64,000 nucleotides of DNA from Neobacillus dielmonensis. Lineage in GTDB: Bacteria > Bacillota > Bacilli > Bacillales > Cytobacillaceae. Where the stretch lies: contig NZ_HG942076.1 of NCBI RefSeq assembly GCF_000612665.1, forward strand, positions 117,752 to 181,751, read 5' to 3'. This document shows positions 25,595 to 36,600 of this stretch, in pieces; the stretch's first letter is position 1, and each line of letters opens with the position of its first letter. A program made the translations under genes and the position numbers. The notes beneath the pieces were generated by a model. The model was not told where the DNA came from. It did not search any database and saw nothing but the letters and a program-made list of their open reading frames with translations.

Positions 25595-25636
25595 AAAAAG
25601 GCTGAATATGAAGCAGGAGAACGTCCCCCCTGCTTC
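25595..25636 (-). terminator. Terminator of the third propeller gene
   Basis: GAAGCAGG (25610-25617) pairs with CCTGCTTC (25629-25636). The minus-strand tail is GCCTTTTTC. It lies 9 bp after the stop codon. Confidence 0.7.
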
Positions 25637-25644
25637 AGCCCGCT

Positions 25645-28600
25645 TCACCCTTTCACTGGCTTGCCTGGTTTGTCCGGTTTGCCTGGTTTATCTGGCTTTC
25701 CAGGTTTGTCTGGTTTACCAGGTTTGTCCGGCTTTCCAGGTTTGTCTGGTTTACCAGGTTTGTCTGGCTTTCCTGACTGATCGGACCATACAATGGTATA
25801 GGTTAACGTTGATTTTCCATCTGTGCCCAATACTTTAATTTCTGTTTGATCTGTTGACTGGACAATATCGAAAGTCGCGCCCGATTGATTGGCTTCAACT
25901 GAAATGTTATCGGTCGGTTTAGCGCTTACCGTATAGTTTCGTACCCCTGGCTGAAAACCTTCCAGCGCTTCCCCATTAATCGTAATCGATTTTAATGTGG
26001 CATCCGTTTCAGGTACAGCGATTTTATGAAGCTCACTGCCTAAGGCATAATAAATGCTGCCATCGATTCCAACCGTCATGTTGTTGATGAATTCCTCTTC
26101 AAGGACTTTGTAATTCAACGTTTCGGGGTCAATGGCAATCCGACTGCGACCCAAGGTGGTATATAACATACCATCAGGTCCCCAGTTTAACCGGTACGAA
26201 AACCATTTGCTGCTGTTATATAAACTTGGTCTAATCACTTTACTAGCGACCACTTCATAGGTTTCAGGATCCATTTTAAAAATGGTCCCTTCTACCGCGC
26301 CCCATAAATATCCATCAGGTCCTATCGATAAATCGCCAATCATTTTCGGGGTTACATCAATACCAGGGATTTCTGGAGTGAACTCCGCAATTTTTTCACC
26401 CTTTTCAACATCCCATACAAACATTTTGGCTTCTTCCGCTGCAGGATCAATTCCTAAACCGCCCCAAATCGATGTACCGCCAAATAATTTGCCATCATGG
26501 TAGGCTAAGCTAATAATACTTTGATCCTGAACGACATTTCTTTGCTGTGACCATGTTCCTTTTTCCTCATCATAGATGGCAAGTGCCCCTCCCAATACAC
26601 CATAATCTGGGGCGGTGCCGACAAACAGCTTGTTATCACCTGATGTAATGGCAAACGGACGATCCTGTTCATCCGTAATATCATATTCAAGTTTTGGATT
26701 GCTGTTTAGATCTACTGGTTGTGTTGGGTCAAAGCTGTACATAATCGCCCCGACATAGGTACCGAAGTACGCTTTATTATTCAAAAATCCGATTCCTTCC
26801 GGCTGGGCAAAAGATGGAATATTGACTTCAATTTGATTAGTAAATGGATTATACACACTCATACCGCGCTGATATCCACCCATATATAACTTTCCGTCAG
26901 GACCGGTCTTTAGGGATTGAATCGCTACAGAGGTTGCGGCAAGATTGAGCGCGACGAAAGTCAGCTCATTGGTATCTGGATGATAAAGCATATATTCCCC
27001 ATATTGGGTCACCATGGCCAATACGGTTTTACCAGTTGATAAAGTAATCCAAGACATATCTTTTACCCGTAATGTATCAGGAAGAAGTGGAATATCTTCG
27101 ATTAATGTTGATTGATTCGTATTCATATCATATTTGTACAACTGGGATTCATTTTTATAATAGAAAATATTCGGTTGATCTGGTTGGGGTTCTGAAATCA
27201 TATTGCTAAATACGAATGAGTTTTCCACGGTATTGGTGGCTGGATCGATGACTAACATATTGACGGTTGATACAGCAACCAGCAGCTTGCCATTGACCAC
27301 CCAAATATCTTGGATGATTCCGTTTTCGCCAGTCTGGCCTTCAATCATAATCTCTTGTTTTTCTCCCGTATGCCGATTGATTTTATAAAGATGTTTAGTG
27401 GTGCCAATTCCAACATAGATAAAATCACCATCGACTGCCAAGCCGCGAGCGTAATCTTGGTCAACGACACTGCCGAAGTCTTTAAATGTACGGGTGTTGA
27501 TGTCATATTCAAACACGCCTGCACCTGGATAGGTGGCACCATATATTTTTCCATCATCGGTCGCTTCCAAATCCCATACCCATTCCCCGGAAGGATTGGC
27601 CCCTAGCTCTTGCACTTCCTTTAAAGCCGGGACATACCGATACAATTTTCCATCTGAAGTACTCGCGAAGTACACATTTTTATCAGCCCCAATGGTAATC
27701 GCCCAAACGGCTTCGGTATTGGGAATCACTTGCGAAAACTTAAGCTCGCCTGTTTCAGCATTTAAGACAGAAAACGTACCAGGATGCCCGTTGGAATGAT
27801 AGTATACTTCATTTTCACCAAGGCTATTTTCCTGAATCGCACCAGCTTGTCCTAATTGAACACTCACCATTTCTCCTAGATTAGTAGAAGCTTGATAGTC
27901 CCGGTCTAATTGGGCATCGTCCGTTACTTTTTCAAAAGTAACGTCATCGAAATAGACATCTGTAAAACTAATGCCACCAGAATAAAAGGAAAGTCTTGCA
28001 TAAGCGGCATTTTCTGGAGCCTCACTAAATACTTTTAAATCTTTCCATTCATTTTTAGGCAAATTTCCATTCAGTTGCCTGCTCTCGATTATTCGATTAT
28101 CGTTTTTATCAAAATAGCGGATTTCTGTGACAACATTATGGGATTGACTCACCACATTGGCAAACACGGTCAACAGGTAGGATGCACCAGGCTCGATAGC
28201 AATTTTATCACTTAATACCCCCACTCCTACTTGGTCGGAAGTATCTTGCAGGTGTAAACTTTGCACACCCGTGCGGGCCCTGTCGGTACTGATGGTAATG
28301 CCTGGTCCCGGAAATTCGGATGCCCAGCCTGAAATGGTTCCATCCTGCAGCGGCGCTTCGAAGCTGGCATTGACGACCTCGGTGTTTGGTGTATCTACAG
28401 GCGGCTCCTCACTGCCATTCCCGACAATGGATACATCATCAAAATAGGCCTCGGTCGTAGCGATGGTTCCAGAATTGAATCGTAGTTGAACCTTTGTGGC
28501 TCCCGCTGGAACAGTAAATGGCACACTGATTTCGGTCCATTGATTCGTTCCTAAATCAGCAGATTTGAAGTTAATAAAGGTTGGACTACCGACCTTTACA

Positions 28601-29478
28601 TTTTGATCATTATAAAAATGAACCTCGTAGCCAATACTATGGGATTGACTCACCACATTCACCCAGGCTTTTGCTGTATAAGGTTCGCCTGAGGTAACAG
28701 GAAGCATTTCGCTAGTCACTTGCAATTGCTCTTGATTGCTTGGATTATTAAAATGAAGACTTCCAAAACCAGTATGAGCGCGTTCATCACTAATGGAAAT
28801 CCCGCTTAAGGAATTTTGGGTGACTAAACTCCAACCAGGAATCGCGGCTTTTTCTTCAAAGCCTGCATTCACAACAGCAGGTACGTTGTCTTCAGAAGCT
28901 GATGTGATGACTACATCATCGATATAGGCCTCTGTGATGGCCACTTTTCCAGAGTTAAAGCGAAGTTGAACCTGAGTAGCTCCAGCTGGAACGACAAAAG
29001 GGACACGAATTTCTGTCCATTGATCTTTGCCTAAAGTCGCAGCAGTAAAATTAATAAACGTCGCTGCGCCCACTTTTTCATTCTGATTATTAAAATAATG
29101 GACCTCGTAACCTAAACTGTGCGATTGAGTTACAACGTTCACAAATGCCGCAGCCGTATAGGATTCACCTTCGGTAACAGGCAGCATTTCACTTTTCATT
29201 TGCAGTTGTTCTTCATTACTTGGATTATCAAAATGCAGGCTTTTCGAACCGGAGCGGGCTCTTTCTTCACTAACGGAAATGCTACTTAATGTATTACTTG
29301 TCACAAGACTCCAGCCAGGAATCTCCATTTTTTCAAAGCCGCCATTCGGGACCTCTACAGCAGCAGTTCCAACCGCAATAGCCTGTGAATAAGAACCCGT
29401 ATATGGAGCCATTAAGGCGAACAGTAAGGTAAAACTGAATGTGAACATCATAACCTTTTTGAAAAATTTATTAACCAA
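25645..29478 (-). CDS. Large secreted protein: three CBM-like repeats, beta-propeller, cadherin-like domain, collagen-like tail (propeller paralogue 3)
   Basis: 1277 residues. A signal peptide ([20 protein letters not shown]) is followed by three galactose-binding/CBM-like jelly rolls at about 40-190, 195-345 and 360-530. The first two are close copies: both carry GWSLVT, then HF-x-NPSN, then EVH, then [15 protein letters not shown]. The propeller core (about 545-1160) has blades like [16 protein letters not shown] and [22 protein letters not shown], shared with paralogues 1 and 2. A cadherin-like beta-sandwich ([19 protein letters not shown]) precedes a C-terminal tail of about eight G-K-P-D-K-P hexapeptides (25651-25770). 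It is convergent to the other propeller genes and has its own promoter. It probably binds carbohydrate outside the cell; enzymatic activity is not evident. Confidence 0.87.
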   Translation of the reverse strand: MVNKFFKKVMMFTFSFTLLFALMAPYTGSYSQAIAVGTAAVEVPNGGFEKMEIPGWSLVTSNTLSSISVSEERARSGSKSLHFDNPSNEEQLQMKSEMLPVTEGESYTAAAFVNVVTQSHSLGYEVHYFNNQNEKVGAATFINFTAATLGKDQWTEIRVPFVVPAGATQVQLRFNSGKVAITEAYIDDVVITSASEDNVPAVVNAGFEEKAAIPGWSLVTQNSLSGISISDERAHTGFGSLHFNNPSNQEQLQVTSEMLPVTSGEPYTAKAWVNVVSQSHSIGYEVHFYNDQNVKVGSPTFINFKSADLGTNQWTEISVPFTVPAGATKVQLRFNSGTIATTEAYFDDVSIVGNGSEEPPVDTPNTEVVNASFEAPLQDGTISGWASEFPGPGITISTDRARTGVQSLHLQDTSDQVGVGVLSDKIAIEPGASYLLTVFANVVSQSHNVVTEIRYFDKNDNRIIESRQLNGNLPKNEWKDLKVFSEAPENAAYARLSFYSGGISFTDVYFDDVTFEKVTDDAQLDRDYQASTNLGEMVSVQLGQAGAIQENSLGENEVYYHSNGHPGTFSVLNAETGELKFSQVIPNTEAVWAITIGADKNVYFASTSDGKLYRYVPALKEVQELGANPSGEWVWDLEATDDGKIYGATYPGAGVFEYDINTRTFKDFGSVVDQDYARGLAVDGDFIYVGIGTTKHLYKINRHTGEKQEIMIEGQTGENGIIQDIWVVNGKLLVAVSTVNMLVIDPATNTVENSFVFSNMISEPQPDQPNIFYYKNESQLYKYDMNTNQSTLIEDIPLLPDTLRVKDMSWITLSTGKTVLAMVTQYGEYMLYHPDTNELTFVALNLAATSVAIQSLKTGPDGKLYMGGYQRGMSVYNPFTNQIEVNIPSFAQPEGIGFLNNKAYFGTYVGAIMYSFDPTQPVDLNSNPKLEYDITDEQDRPFAITSGDNKLFVGTAPDYGVLGGALAIYDEEKGTWSQQRNVVQDQSIISLAYHDGKLFGGTSIWGGLGIDPAAEEAKMFVWDVEKGEKIAEFTPEIPGIDVTPKMIGDLSIGPDGYLWGAVEGTIFKMDPETYEVVASKVIRPSLYNSSKWFSYRLNWGPDGMLYTTLGRSRIAIDPETLNYKVLEEEFINNMTVGIDGSIYYALGSELHKIAVPETDATLKSITINGEALEGFQPGVRNYTVSAKPTDNISVEANQSGATFDIVQSTDQTEIKVLGTDGKSTLTYTIVWSDQSGKPDKPGKPDKPGKPDKPGKPDKPGKPDKPGKPDKPGKPVKG
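25651..25770 (-). repeat. Coding 18-bp tandem repeats encoding a G-K-P-D-K-P tail
   Basis: About seven to eight near-identical 18-base units at the 3' end of the third propeller gene. Such proline/lysine repeats give extended, wall-spanning or sticky tails and readily vary in copy number by slippage. Confidence 0.85.
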
Positions 29479-29777
29479 CCAACAGGCCTCCCCATTTTTA
29501 AAATATTCCGTCTATTTAAGACACTTTTCTCTCTTTCTCCGCTATATTAAATCCATCTGTAATCCTGACTTCTTTCTTCCAACCACTCCTTTCATATTTG
29601 ATTCTACTGAAAAAATCTTAGTTAACCTATAGTTTTACCTGACGATAATCGGACTTTAAATAGGATTGGTTTTGGTAACTAGACTCCCCAAAAATGAAAT
29701 AGGAGAGCCGCTGCTCTGATTCAAACCAACTTTTGTGGTACACTTAATATAACAGCACATTGGAAGAGAGGTTTTCT

Positions 29778-30650
29778 ATGAGTACATTGAAAAAGCAACA
29801 GCGTCATAAGTTAATCATGATTTTGAGAGGGTTAATGGTTATTATCGGTGGTTTCATAGCGGCGTATGGATTAGAGACCGTATTAATCCCGAATAATGTA
29901 TCAGATGGTGGAGTTACAGGCCTAAGCATTGTTGGGTCTCAGCTATTTGGACTACCCTTGGGAGCTTTAATTGCTATTATAAACATTCCATTTATTTGGT
30001 TAGGATATAAACAAATTGGGAAAACCTTTGCCCTTTTTTCAGTTATCGGGATTGTTTCACTAGCTGTAGGTACGATTCTATTTCATCATACGCCTGCTAT
30101 TATTGAGGGCGACACATTGCTCATTACAGTTGTGGGTGGGATTATCCTCGGTTTTGGAATGGGTTTGGCCTTGCGTAATGGTGGTGCTTTAGATGGAATT
30201 GATATGCTTGCCGTGTTGCTTGCCCGAAAATTGCCGTTTGGGACAAGTGACTTTATTCTTTTCTTAAATGCATTTGTATTTATTGTCGTTTCCACCGTAT
30301 TTGGTCTGCAGGGGGCCATCCTTTCTGCAATTGCTTACTTTATTGCTTCTAAAGTCATTCACATTGTGGAAGAAGGTTTAAGCGGATCGAAATCGTTTCA
30401 AATTATTACATCAGAACCTAAATTAATGGTCGACACCATACGAGACCGCTTAGGTCGGAGCGCGACTTATAAAGAAGCATATGGTGGTTTTTCTCATGAA
30501 AAGTTTCAGGAAATCACTTGTGTGATTAACCGTTTAGAAGAAACCAAACTAAAGGAAATCATTAGTGAAATTGACCCCAAATCGTTTGTCACCGTATTTG
30601 ACGTAGCCGAGGTTAAGGGCGGTAATTTCAGAAAGAATAATATCCACTAA
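29778..30650 (+). CDS. YitT family membrane protein with C-terminal DUF2179 domain
   Basis: 290 residues. A TTG at 29760 is possible, but AGAGAGG before the ATG at 29778 is better placed. Five to six membrane helices include GLETVLIPNNVSDGGVTGLSIV, typical of the family's N-terminal repeat, and NGGALDGIDMLAVLLA in the second repeat. A cytosolic DUF2179 domain follows (about 200-285; FQIITSEPKLMVDTI, then GRSATYKEAYGGFS). The transport or regulatory role is unknown. It is monocistronic with a terminator at 30683. Confidence 0.93.
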   Translation: MSTLKKQQRHKLIMILRGLMVIIGGFIAAYGLETVLIPNNVSDGGVTGLSIVGSQLFGLPLGALIAIINIPFIWLGYKQIGKTFALFSVIGIVSLAVGTILFHHTPAIIEGDTLLITVVGGIILGFGMGLALRNGGALDGIDMLAVLLARKLPFGTSDFILFLNAFVFIVVSTVFGLQGAILSAIAYFIASKVIHIVEEGLSGSKSFQIITSEPKLMVDTIRDRLGRSATYKEAYGGFSHEKFQEITCVINRLEETKLKEIISEIDPKSFVTVFDVAEVKGGNFRKNNIH

Positions 30651-30682
30651 TACATTACTCTCCACTCTATATTCAACAAAAT

Positions 30683-30713
30683 ACTCCCTTCCGATTGGAG
30701 GGAGTTTTATTTT
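30683..30713 (+). terminator. Terminator of the YitT gene
   Basis: ACTCCC and GGGAGT flank a short loop with partial extra pairing. TTTTATTTTG follows. Confidence 0.7.
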
Positions 30714-30764
30714 GTTTAAATTTCCATTCCGGTCGCTAAGCCCGTCAAATAGCCCAGGTCATTC

Positions 30765-31700
30765 TTATTTAAGCAGCTCGACTAACTGGTCCGGCGTGTT
30801 TGTGAACACCCCGTCAACACCAAGCGATCGAAGGTCAGCCATATCGTCCTGTGAATCAACAGTCCAAGGATGAACGACAAGCTTGTTCTGGTGAGCGGCT
30901 TCCACAAATTCAGGTACTACGAGTTCTTGGCTAGGACCTACTCCATAAGCATAAGAAGCGACTCGCTTGAATTCCTGGTCTATCTCTTTACCTTTCAGCA
31001 TACTGGCGTTGTAGAGTTGAATGAGCTTTATATTTGGAGCCAGCGATTTCATCTTGCAAAGGCTGGCCTCACTGAATGATTCAATAATAAGATTAGGATC
31101 ATCAAGGACCTGATTTTTTTTCAAAATAGCAATCAGTTTCTCTTCCATTCCCGGATAGATATTCGGGGCTTTTGTTTCGATATATAAGCTTACTTCCCCA
31201 TTCCCCTGCTGTTTAACTAATTGAATTACTTCATCTAATGTGGGTACACGTTGACTGATATTTTCTTTTTGTGCCAGTTTGGGATTGGCCTCAGAAAACC
31301 ACGAACCAGCATCTAGTCGACGAATCTCTTCTAGTGTAAAATCTTTGACAGACCATGGAGCACGATTTGGATACAGCTGCTTTGCATTGGTGGTTCTAGC
31401 CAAAGTTTCATCATGCATAGCGATCAGCTGCCCATCCCTTGTCATTTGCAAATCGATTTCTAGATAATCTGCTTTCATTTCCATAGCCCGTTTATAAGCC
31501 GCTAATGTATGTTCCGGAGCATAAGCAGAAGCCCCGCGATGAGCAATGATGGAGACCTGAGAAGCAATTGGGTGTTTGGGAAATGGTTTTTGAATAGTAG
31601 TAAAGATTTGTTTTGAAGCTAGTACGGTCACTGCCCAAGGAACTGTAATAGTTAGCGATAGGAAAAGGCAAGCAAGACCAGCTATAAAACGGGGCTTCAT
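30765..31700 (-). CDS. Glycerophosphodiester phosphodiesterase, exported or membrane-anchored
   Basis: About 311 residues from the ATG at 31700; a TTG at 31718 is an alternative. The hydrophobic N-terminus (MKPRFIAGLACLFLSLTITV) is a signal peptide or anchor. The catalytic N-terminus of the GDPD TIM barrel is clear: IAHRGASAYAPEHTLAAYKRA, with the His-Arg pair, then DYLEIDLQMTRDGQLIAMHDETLARTTN, with the metal-binding Glu/Asp and second His. Such enzymes release glycerol-3-phosphate from phospholipid head groups or teichoic acid. A cytosolic paralogue is encoded just upstream (31916). Confidence 0.93.
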   Translation of the reverse strand: MKPRFIAGLACLFLSLTITVPWAVTVLASKQIFTTIQKPFPKHPIASQVSIIAHRGASAYAPEHTLAAYKRAMEMKADYLEIDLQMTRDGQLIAMHDETLARTTNAKQLYPNRAPWSVKDFTLEEIRRLDAGSWFSEANPKLAQKENISQRVPTLDEVIQLVKQQGNGEVSLYIETKAPNIYPGMEEKLIAILKKNQVLDDPNLIIESFSEASLCKMKSLAPNIKLIQLYNASMLKGKEIDQEFKRVASYAYGVGPSQELVVPEFVEAAHQNKLVVHPWTVDSQDDMADLRSLGVDGVFTNTPDQLVELLK

Positions 31701-31915
31701 GATGATAAACATCTCCAATGTTGTTCATGTTATTAAACAAAACAAATCCAGCAAGTGAAGGAAATGTCTTTAGGAAAAACTCTTGAGGACAAAACCCACC
31801 CCACTTATGGTGAAATTGTCCTCATGAAAAACTCTTCAGATTTTTGCAGTATGGCGAGTTACAACAGCTGATTCAAATAGTATCTACTAAAAATGTGTGT
31901 CATCCTTCTAGGAAT

Positions 31916-32677
31916 TTAAGCCATTGCTTCCCACATATTTCTAAGGGCAATCGCTGTTTCAGGAAAATCGGTAATAATCGCGTTGACCTGTAATTCTAAC
32001 AGTTGGCCAATTTGATCTGGATCATTAACCGTCCAAACTCGTATATTTTCAAATAACCCTGCTAAATTCTTCGTATTGAGCTCTTTGGGCAATACAATAT
32101 TCTTGCTAAGATGCAATGCCTCAAGACCCAGCATCTCCATATAATCAGCCGGAAGAGAAATTCCCTCATTTAATAACCATGCAATGTTTGCTTCCCGGTT
32201 GACCTGCTTCATTCGTAACAAAGACGGCAAATGGAAAGACGAATAAACCACCTTTCTCCCGTTCCCGTATTTTTCAACGACGGATTGAACCTTCGCTTCG
32301 ATCCCCTCATAAGCCACTGCATACGTTTTTAACTCAATATTGAGTTCTGTTGGATAGGGGGCTAATAATTCTAGAACTTCTTGCAGGGTCGGTACCTTTT
32401 CCAAATCCCAAGCTCCCTGATAGTCAGGGAAATGGGTAAAAGAACTTCCCGCACTAACCTGTTTAATCTCTTCTAATGTTAAATCTCTTATCCAGCCGGT
32501 TCCATTTGTGGTACGGTCAAGTGTTTCATCATGAATTACGACAACTTCACCGTCTTTTGTCAGGTGGACATCTAATTCAAGACCATCGACACCTTGGTCG
32601 ATGGCTTTTTGGAAACTTAGCAAAGTATTTTCAGGATAACGGCCTTTGGCACCGCGATGGCCATAAATTTTAGTCAT
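31916..32677 (-). CDS. Glycerophosphodiester phosphodiesterase, cytosolic
   Basis: 253 residues. GTG at 32689 is open, but AAGGGTGA is spaced nine bases from the ATG at 32677. The catalytic motifs are IYGHRGAKGRYPENTLLSF and GLELDVHLTKDGEVVVIHDETLDRTTNG. It lacks a signal peptide, so it acts on imported or internal glycerophosphodiesters. It is tandem with the exported form at 30765, about 216 bp apart, so it may be separately transcribed. Confidence 0.93.
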   Translation of the reverse strand: MTKIYGHRGAKGRYPENTLLSFQKAIDQGVDGLELDVHLTKDGEVVVIHDETLDRTTNGTGWIRDLTLEEIKQVSAGSSFTHFPDYQGAWDLEKVPTLQEVLELLAPYPTELNIELKTYAVAYEGIEAKVQSVVEKYGNGRKVVYSSFHLPSLLRMKQVNREANIAWLLNEGISLPADYMEMLGLEALHLSKNIVLPKELNTKNLAGLFENIRVWTVNDPDQIGQLLELQVNAIITDFPETAIALRNMWEAMA

Positions 32678-32897
32678 TGAAAAATTCACCCTTTCTATGA
32701 GAAAAACGTAACGTCTATTGAATAATAATTCGTGATGTTTTCCTCCAATCCTCTCCTATCATTTGTTAAAATCAGTCATTTTGGTTGCTTCTAAACGAAT
32801 GCTTCATTTTTACATAGGAATGGTTTGGTGGTTTTTGCATAAAGAAGGGAGTTTCGTTGAAAAATAAGCCGAATTCCGAAAATGCAAATTCCTTTGG

Positions 32898-33404
32898 GTG
32901 ATCACATTGAAAAGTCAAAAATGGATTTTACTTGCTTTACTGGTTGTGCCTTGGTTTTCGCTTCCCTTGCTAGGTAAAAAAGCATTCAAACGATTTCTTC
33001 CCACTGCCATCTTTATGTGCACCTTCACGAAGGCTTTAGATTATTACGGCGAAAAGAAAAATTGGTGGAAGTTTTATAAAGGGATTGGACCGATCAATAG
33101 CATGAACTTCATGAACTTTGGCCCTTATTTAATAACAAGCCTTTGGATGTTAAAATTCACCTTTGGACGGTTTCCGTTATACATCATGACAAATAGTATT
33201 CTTCATATGTTGTTTATCTTCGCTGGTATCAAACCGGTAAAAAACTTCGAAATTTTTTCATTAGAAAATTTATCTAAAACAAAATACTTAGGCATTAATT
33301 TCATAAGAGCTATGATCCTTTATGCGTTCCAAACTATATCAGAACCCGCACTTACTAGGAAAAAGCTTTTTTATAAAAAGCCATTCTACAAACGCTTTTT
33401 GTGA
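32898..33404 (+). CDS. Small integral membrane protein, family not recognised
   Basis: 168 residues with about four hydrophobic helices. A central YYGEKKNWWKFYKGIGPINSM loop and a highly basic C-terminus (KKLFYKKPFYKRFL) are typical of short Bacillus membrane proteins of unknown function. The GTG at 32898 and a TTG at 32907 are both possible starts; GGGTGAT favours the TTG. The 3' end is immediately followed by a copy of the GAACCGTCCCC repeat in inverse orientation. Confidence 0.7.
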   Translation: MITLKSQKWILLALLVVPWFSLPLLGKKAFKRFLPTAIFMCTFTKALDYYGEKKNWWKFYKGIGPINSMNFMNFGPYLITSLWMLKFTFGRFPLYIMTNSILHMLFIFAGIKPVKNFEIFSLENLSKTKYLGINFIRAMILYAFQTISEPALTRKKLFYKKPFYKRFL

Positions 33405-33436
33405 GGAAGATTTCGCCGCCATCCTGGTGTGGAACA

Positions 33437-33449
33437 GGGGGACGGTTCT
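33437..33449 (-). repeat. GAACCGTCCCC-family repeat, copy 1
   Basis: The plus strand reads GGGGACGGTTCTC. It forms an inverted pair with copy 2 at 33635, the two flanking the exporter terminator. Confidence 0.7.
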
Positions 33450-33492
33450 CGTGTTGCAAAAGCTAGTAGAACACTCCTGCTTGATCATTTCG

Positions 33493-33527
33493 AAAAAAAA
33501 AACGAGGATAATCCGCAGATTATCCTC
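33493..33527 (-). terminator. Terminator of the marR-mmpL operon
   Basis: GAGGATAATC (33504-33513) and GATTATCCTC (33518-33527) form a 10-bp stem with a 4-base loop. A ten-base T-run follows on the minus strand. It lies about 130 bp after the exporter stop codon. Confidence 0.85.
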
Positions 33528-33634
33528 ATTCAACATGTTCCATATTAAGACTTATCCGATGCTAAGTAGCTTTTAGATTTGTTCATGCGGCTATCGGAAT
33601 GAGCATGGGACTCTCGCCCCCCAAATGAGCCACG

Positions 33635-33647
33635 GAGAACCGTCCCC
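33635..33647 (+). repeat. GAACCGTCCCC-family repeat, copy 2
   Basis: GAGAACCGTCCCC directly follows the 3' end of the exporter gene; it is the inverse partner of copy 1. Confidence 0.7.
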
Positions 33648-33655
33648 ATGGCTTC

Positions 33656-36600
33656 CTATCGCTTGAATGGCCACCAGTTGGCGTTGCCGAAGGTTTTGAC
33701 CATGACTGGGACAAAGAGCGGCAGGATGATAAAGGCGTATAGAATGAGCCCTGTTAGGACGATAGAAGCGATTTGCAGCAGGGACAGCATTCCAGCAGGC
33801 ATCATTGCCGCAAAGGTTCCGCCTAGGATGATGGCTGCTGAGATAATGACAGTACCCATTTTTTTCATGGCGACATGCATCGCTTCTCCTACCGACAATT
33901 CTTTGTACTCGTTAAAGCGATCCATCAAGAAAATACTATAATCGACACCCAGGGCCATCAGAATGACAAAGGCAAAGAAGGGAACGGCCCAGCTGATGCC
34001 CGTATAGTCAAAAATGTTCATAAAGATGACTTCATTAATGGACATTGCCGTATAGTAGGTGAGAATTAATGAGCCAATCAAGTAGGCCGGCATAATAATC
34101 GAACGGAATAGGAAAACCAAGATAATTGCAATTCCGATCAACATGTAAACAACCGTCCTTGAATAGTCCTGATTGGACATCGTTTTCAAGTCGTTATTGG
34201 TGCTGGTGATCCCGCCCACAGCGACAACAGCATTTTCCAGTTTGGTCCCTTTGGCTGCCTGTTTGACAGCAGATTGTATCGCATCGACCTGATCAATCGC
34301 CTTATTGGAGTACGGACTTGCCTTGAAGACCACATCCATCGTCATGACTTTGCGGTCCGGTGAGAAGTAGGTGTCGAGCACTTGTTCGAAGTCCTTACTC
34401 TTCAACATCTCTTCCGGTAAATAGAATGCCGAGGTCACTGACAATCCATTGATATAATCCTGAGCGGATGCCAAACCATCGGAAATTTGATTAAGACCGT
34501 CGACACTTTGGCCAAGACCGTCTGTCAATTGTGTCATTTGGTCACCTAGACCCCCAAAGCCATCCAGTAATTGCTGCTGGCCTTGGTTCAGTTTGGAAAC
34601 ACCGCCTGTCACTTCCGGAAACTTATCAACAATTTGGCCTTGACCGTTGGCCAACTGGTCGAGCCCAGCCTGCTGCTGGGAAATCCCGGCGATGACTTGC
34701 TGCAGACCTGGCCCAAATTGGCTTTGACCCTCAACTAGTTGACTGTAACTATCAGTCGCCTTAGCGATTCCCTCCGTAACCGGCGCAAGCCCCTTATTCA
34801 GCTCTGTAACAGTACCAGAAAGTTGCATTAACGTTCCCTGAGCAGCTTGAACCGTCCCTTTAATTTTTCCATATTCGGGGGATTTGTTAATGTCTGCGTA
34901 TTCCGATTCAAGCGTTGCAAAATCTTCGTTTGTAATTTTTGAGAGACTGGCAGAAATGCTGGCAAGTCCTTGACCCACTTGCTGGTATCCACCATTTAGT
35001 TTCGTTAAATTTGCACTAGCTTCTTGGTATCCTTTTAAAAGATTCTGATGGTAGGCTAACAGCTCTTCCGCCTTCGCCTTCGCACCCGCCAAGCCGTCTT
35101 TTATTTGAGTGGAACCGGCTGAACCTTGGCGAATACCGTCCTCAATTTTCGCCAAGTTGGTTTGAATTTCAACCAGGCCGGTTTGAAGATCCTTCGTCCC
35201 CGATACCAACGAACCGATCCCATCGGTCGCCGTTTTCAGCTGCGGAGCCGAATTAACTAGTTGACTCTCGGCTTGATGCAAACCATCGCTGATTTGGTCA
35301 ATGCCGTCTTTTCCTTCGCCGAGGCCTTCACTAAGCGTTTTGGCTTGTTTGGACACATACAAGTCCTCTATCGGCTCACCAACCGGCCGGGTCGCTGAAC
35401 GCACTTTGTCGACCAAATCGACCTTTTCTAAGTTTGCTGAAATGTTTTCAACCACGTTCAGGTATTCCAGTGAGTCCATTTTTTCATCATTTTTGATGAC
35501 AACCTGAGTGGACATCGCCTCACCAGGGCTGAAACTATCGGCAATGGCATTAAAGCCTTTGATTGCCGGAATGTCATCACTAACCTCTTCCAAGGAGTTA
35601 AACGAAAGCGTTCCGTCGTACGTCACAAGGAATGGCACACAAACAACGGCGACAATCACCAACGCCAACAACGGTCTGGCAAGAGAGAATTTCCCTGCGG
35701 CCCCCCACAGTTTGTTTTCCTCATGCTCCGCCACTTTTTTCGACGGCCAATAGATTTTTAATCCAAGCACAGCCATGAAAAATGGCACAATCGTGAATAA
35801 AGCGATGAGTAGGATCGCTACACCGACCGCAACAGCGGCAGCCGATTGATACAATTGAAATTGGGAAAACCCGATGGCCGCAAAGCCGATCATGACGGCC
35901 ACTCCGCTAAAGAACACCGTGCGTCCGGCATTTTTATAGGTGACAACAATCGCATCGGTAATGGACTCCTGCTGCCCCAATTCCTCTTTAAAACGGCTTA
36001 ACAGCAAAATACAATAGTCCGTTCCGATGCCGAACAACACCGCGACCAGGAAAATCTGCGTGTAACTCGAAATCGGGAAGTCCAGCTTATCCACTAGGAA
36101 GGCAACAATCGATTGGGAGGTCAGATAACTGAATCCAACCGTGATCAACGGAACAAACGGTGCGACGACTGAGCGGAAAACCAGCAGTAATACTGCTAAA
36201 ATGAAGACGACCGTAATTCCTTCTGTTTTTTTCAAGCCTTCCTGCGAGCTGGTCATCAAGGCCTCGTTGATCAGCCAGCTGCCTGTATAATAGTGGTCGA
36301 CTTTGACATCATCAATGGTTTTATAAAGCTCCTCGCGAAGTTCTTTATCGGTGATGTCTTTATTCCAAGTATGTTTAATCGAAACCATGATGGTTTTTCC
36401 ATCATCAGATACGAGTTGGTCCTTTAGACTTTCCTCATTAAAGTGGGTCAAAATCTCCGTAATGCCCAGCTTTTTCTTATTCTCTTCCAGCTCCCGGACG
36501 GCCTTCTCCGCTTCTGCAGTTTCCGCCTTCGTCAGCTTTTTGTCACTATGAAAAACAAGCGCCACGGTGGAGGTATCCCCCACATGCTTTTGCTCTTGGA

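Noticed and set aside
25608..25838. Open frame on the plus strand with repeated L-V-C-L-V-Y motifs
   Set aside because: It is the mirror of the G-K-P-D-K-P coding repeat of the minus-strand gene; no ribosome site.
29500..29530. GTCTATTTAAGAC upstream of the third propeller gene as another operator
   Set aside because: The GAC and GTC cores are in inverted order with a 7-base gap rather than 13, and it lies only 30-50 bp before the start codon. Similarity to the inner part of the operator may be chance.
33437..33647. Inverted GAACCGTCCCC pair as ends of an insertion sequence
   Set aside because: The roughly 190 bp between them holds only a terminator and no transposase; no target-site duplication is visible.
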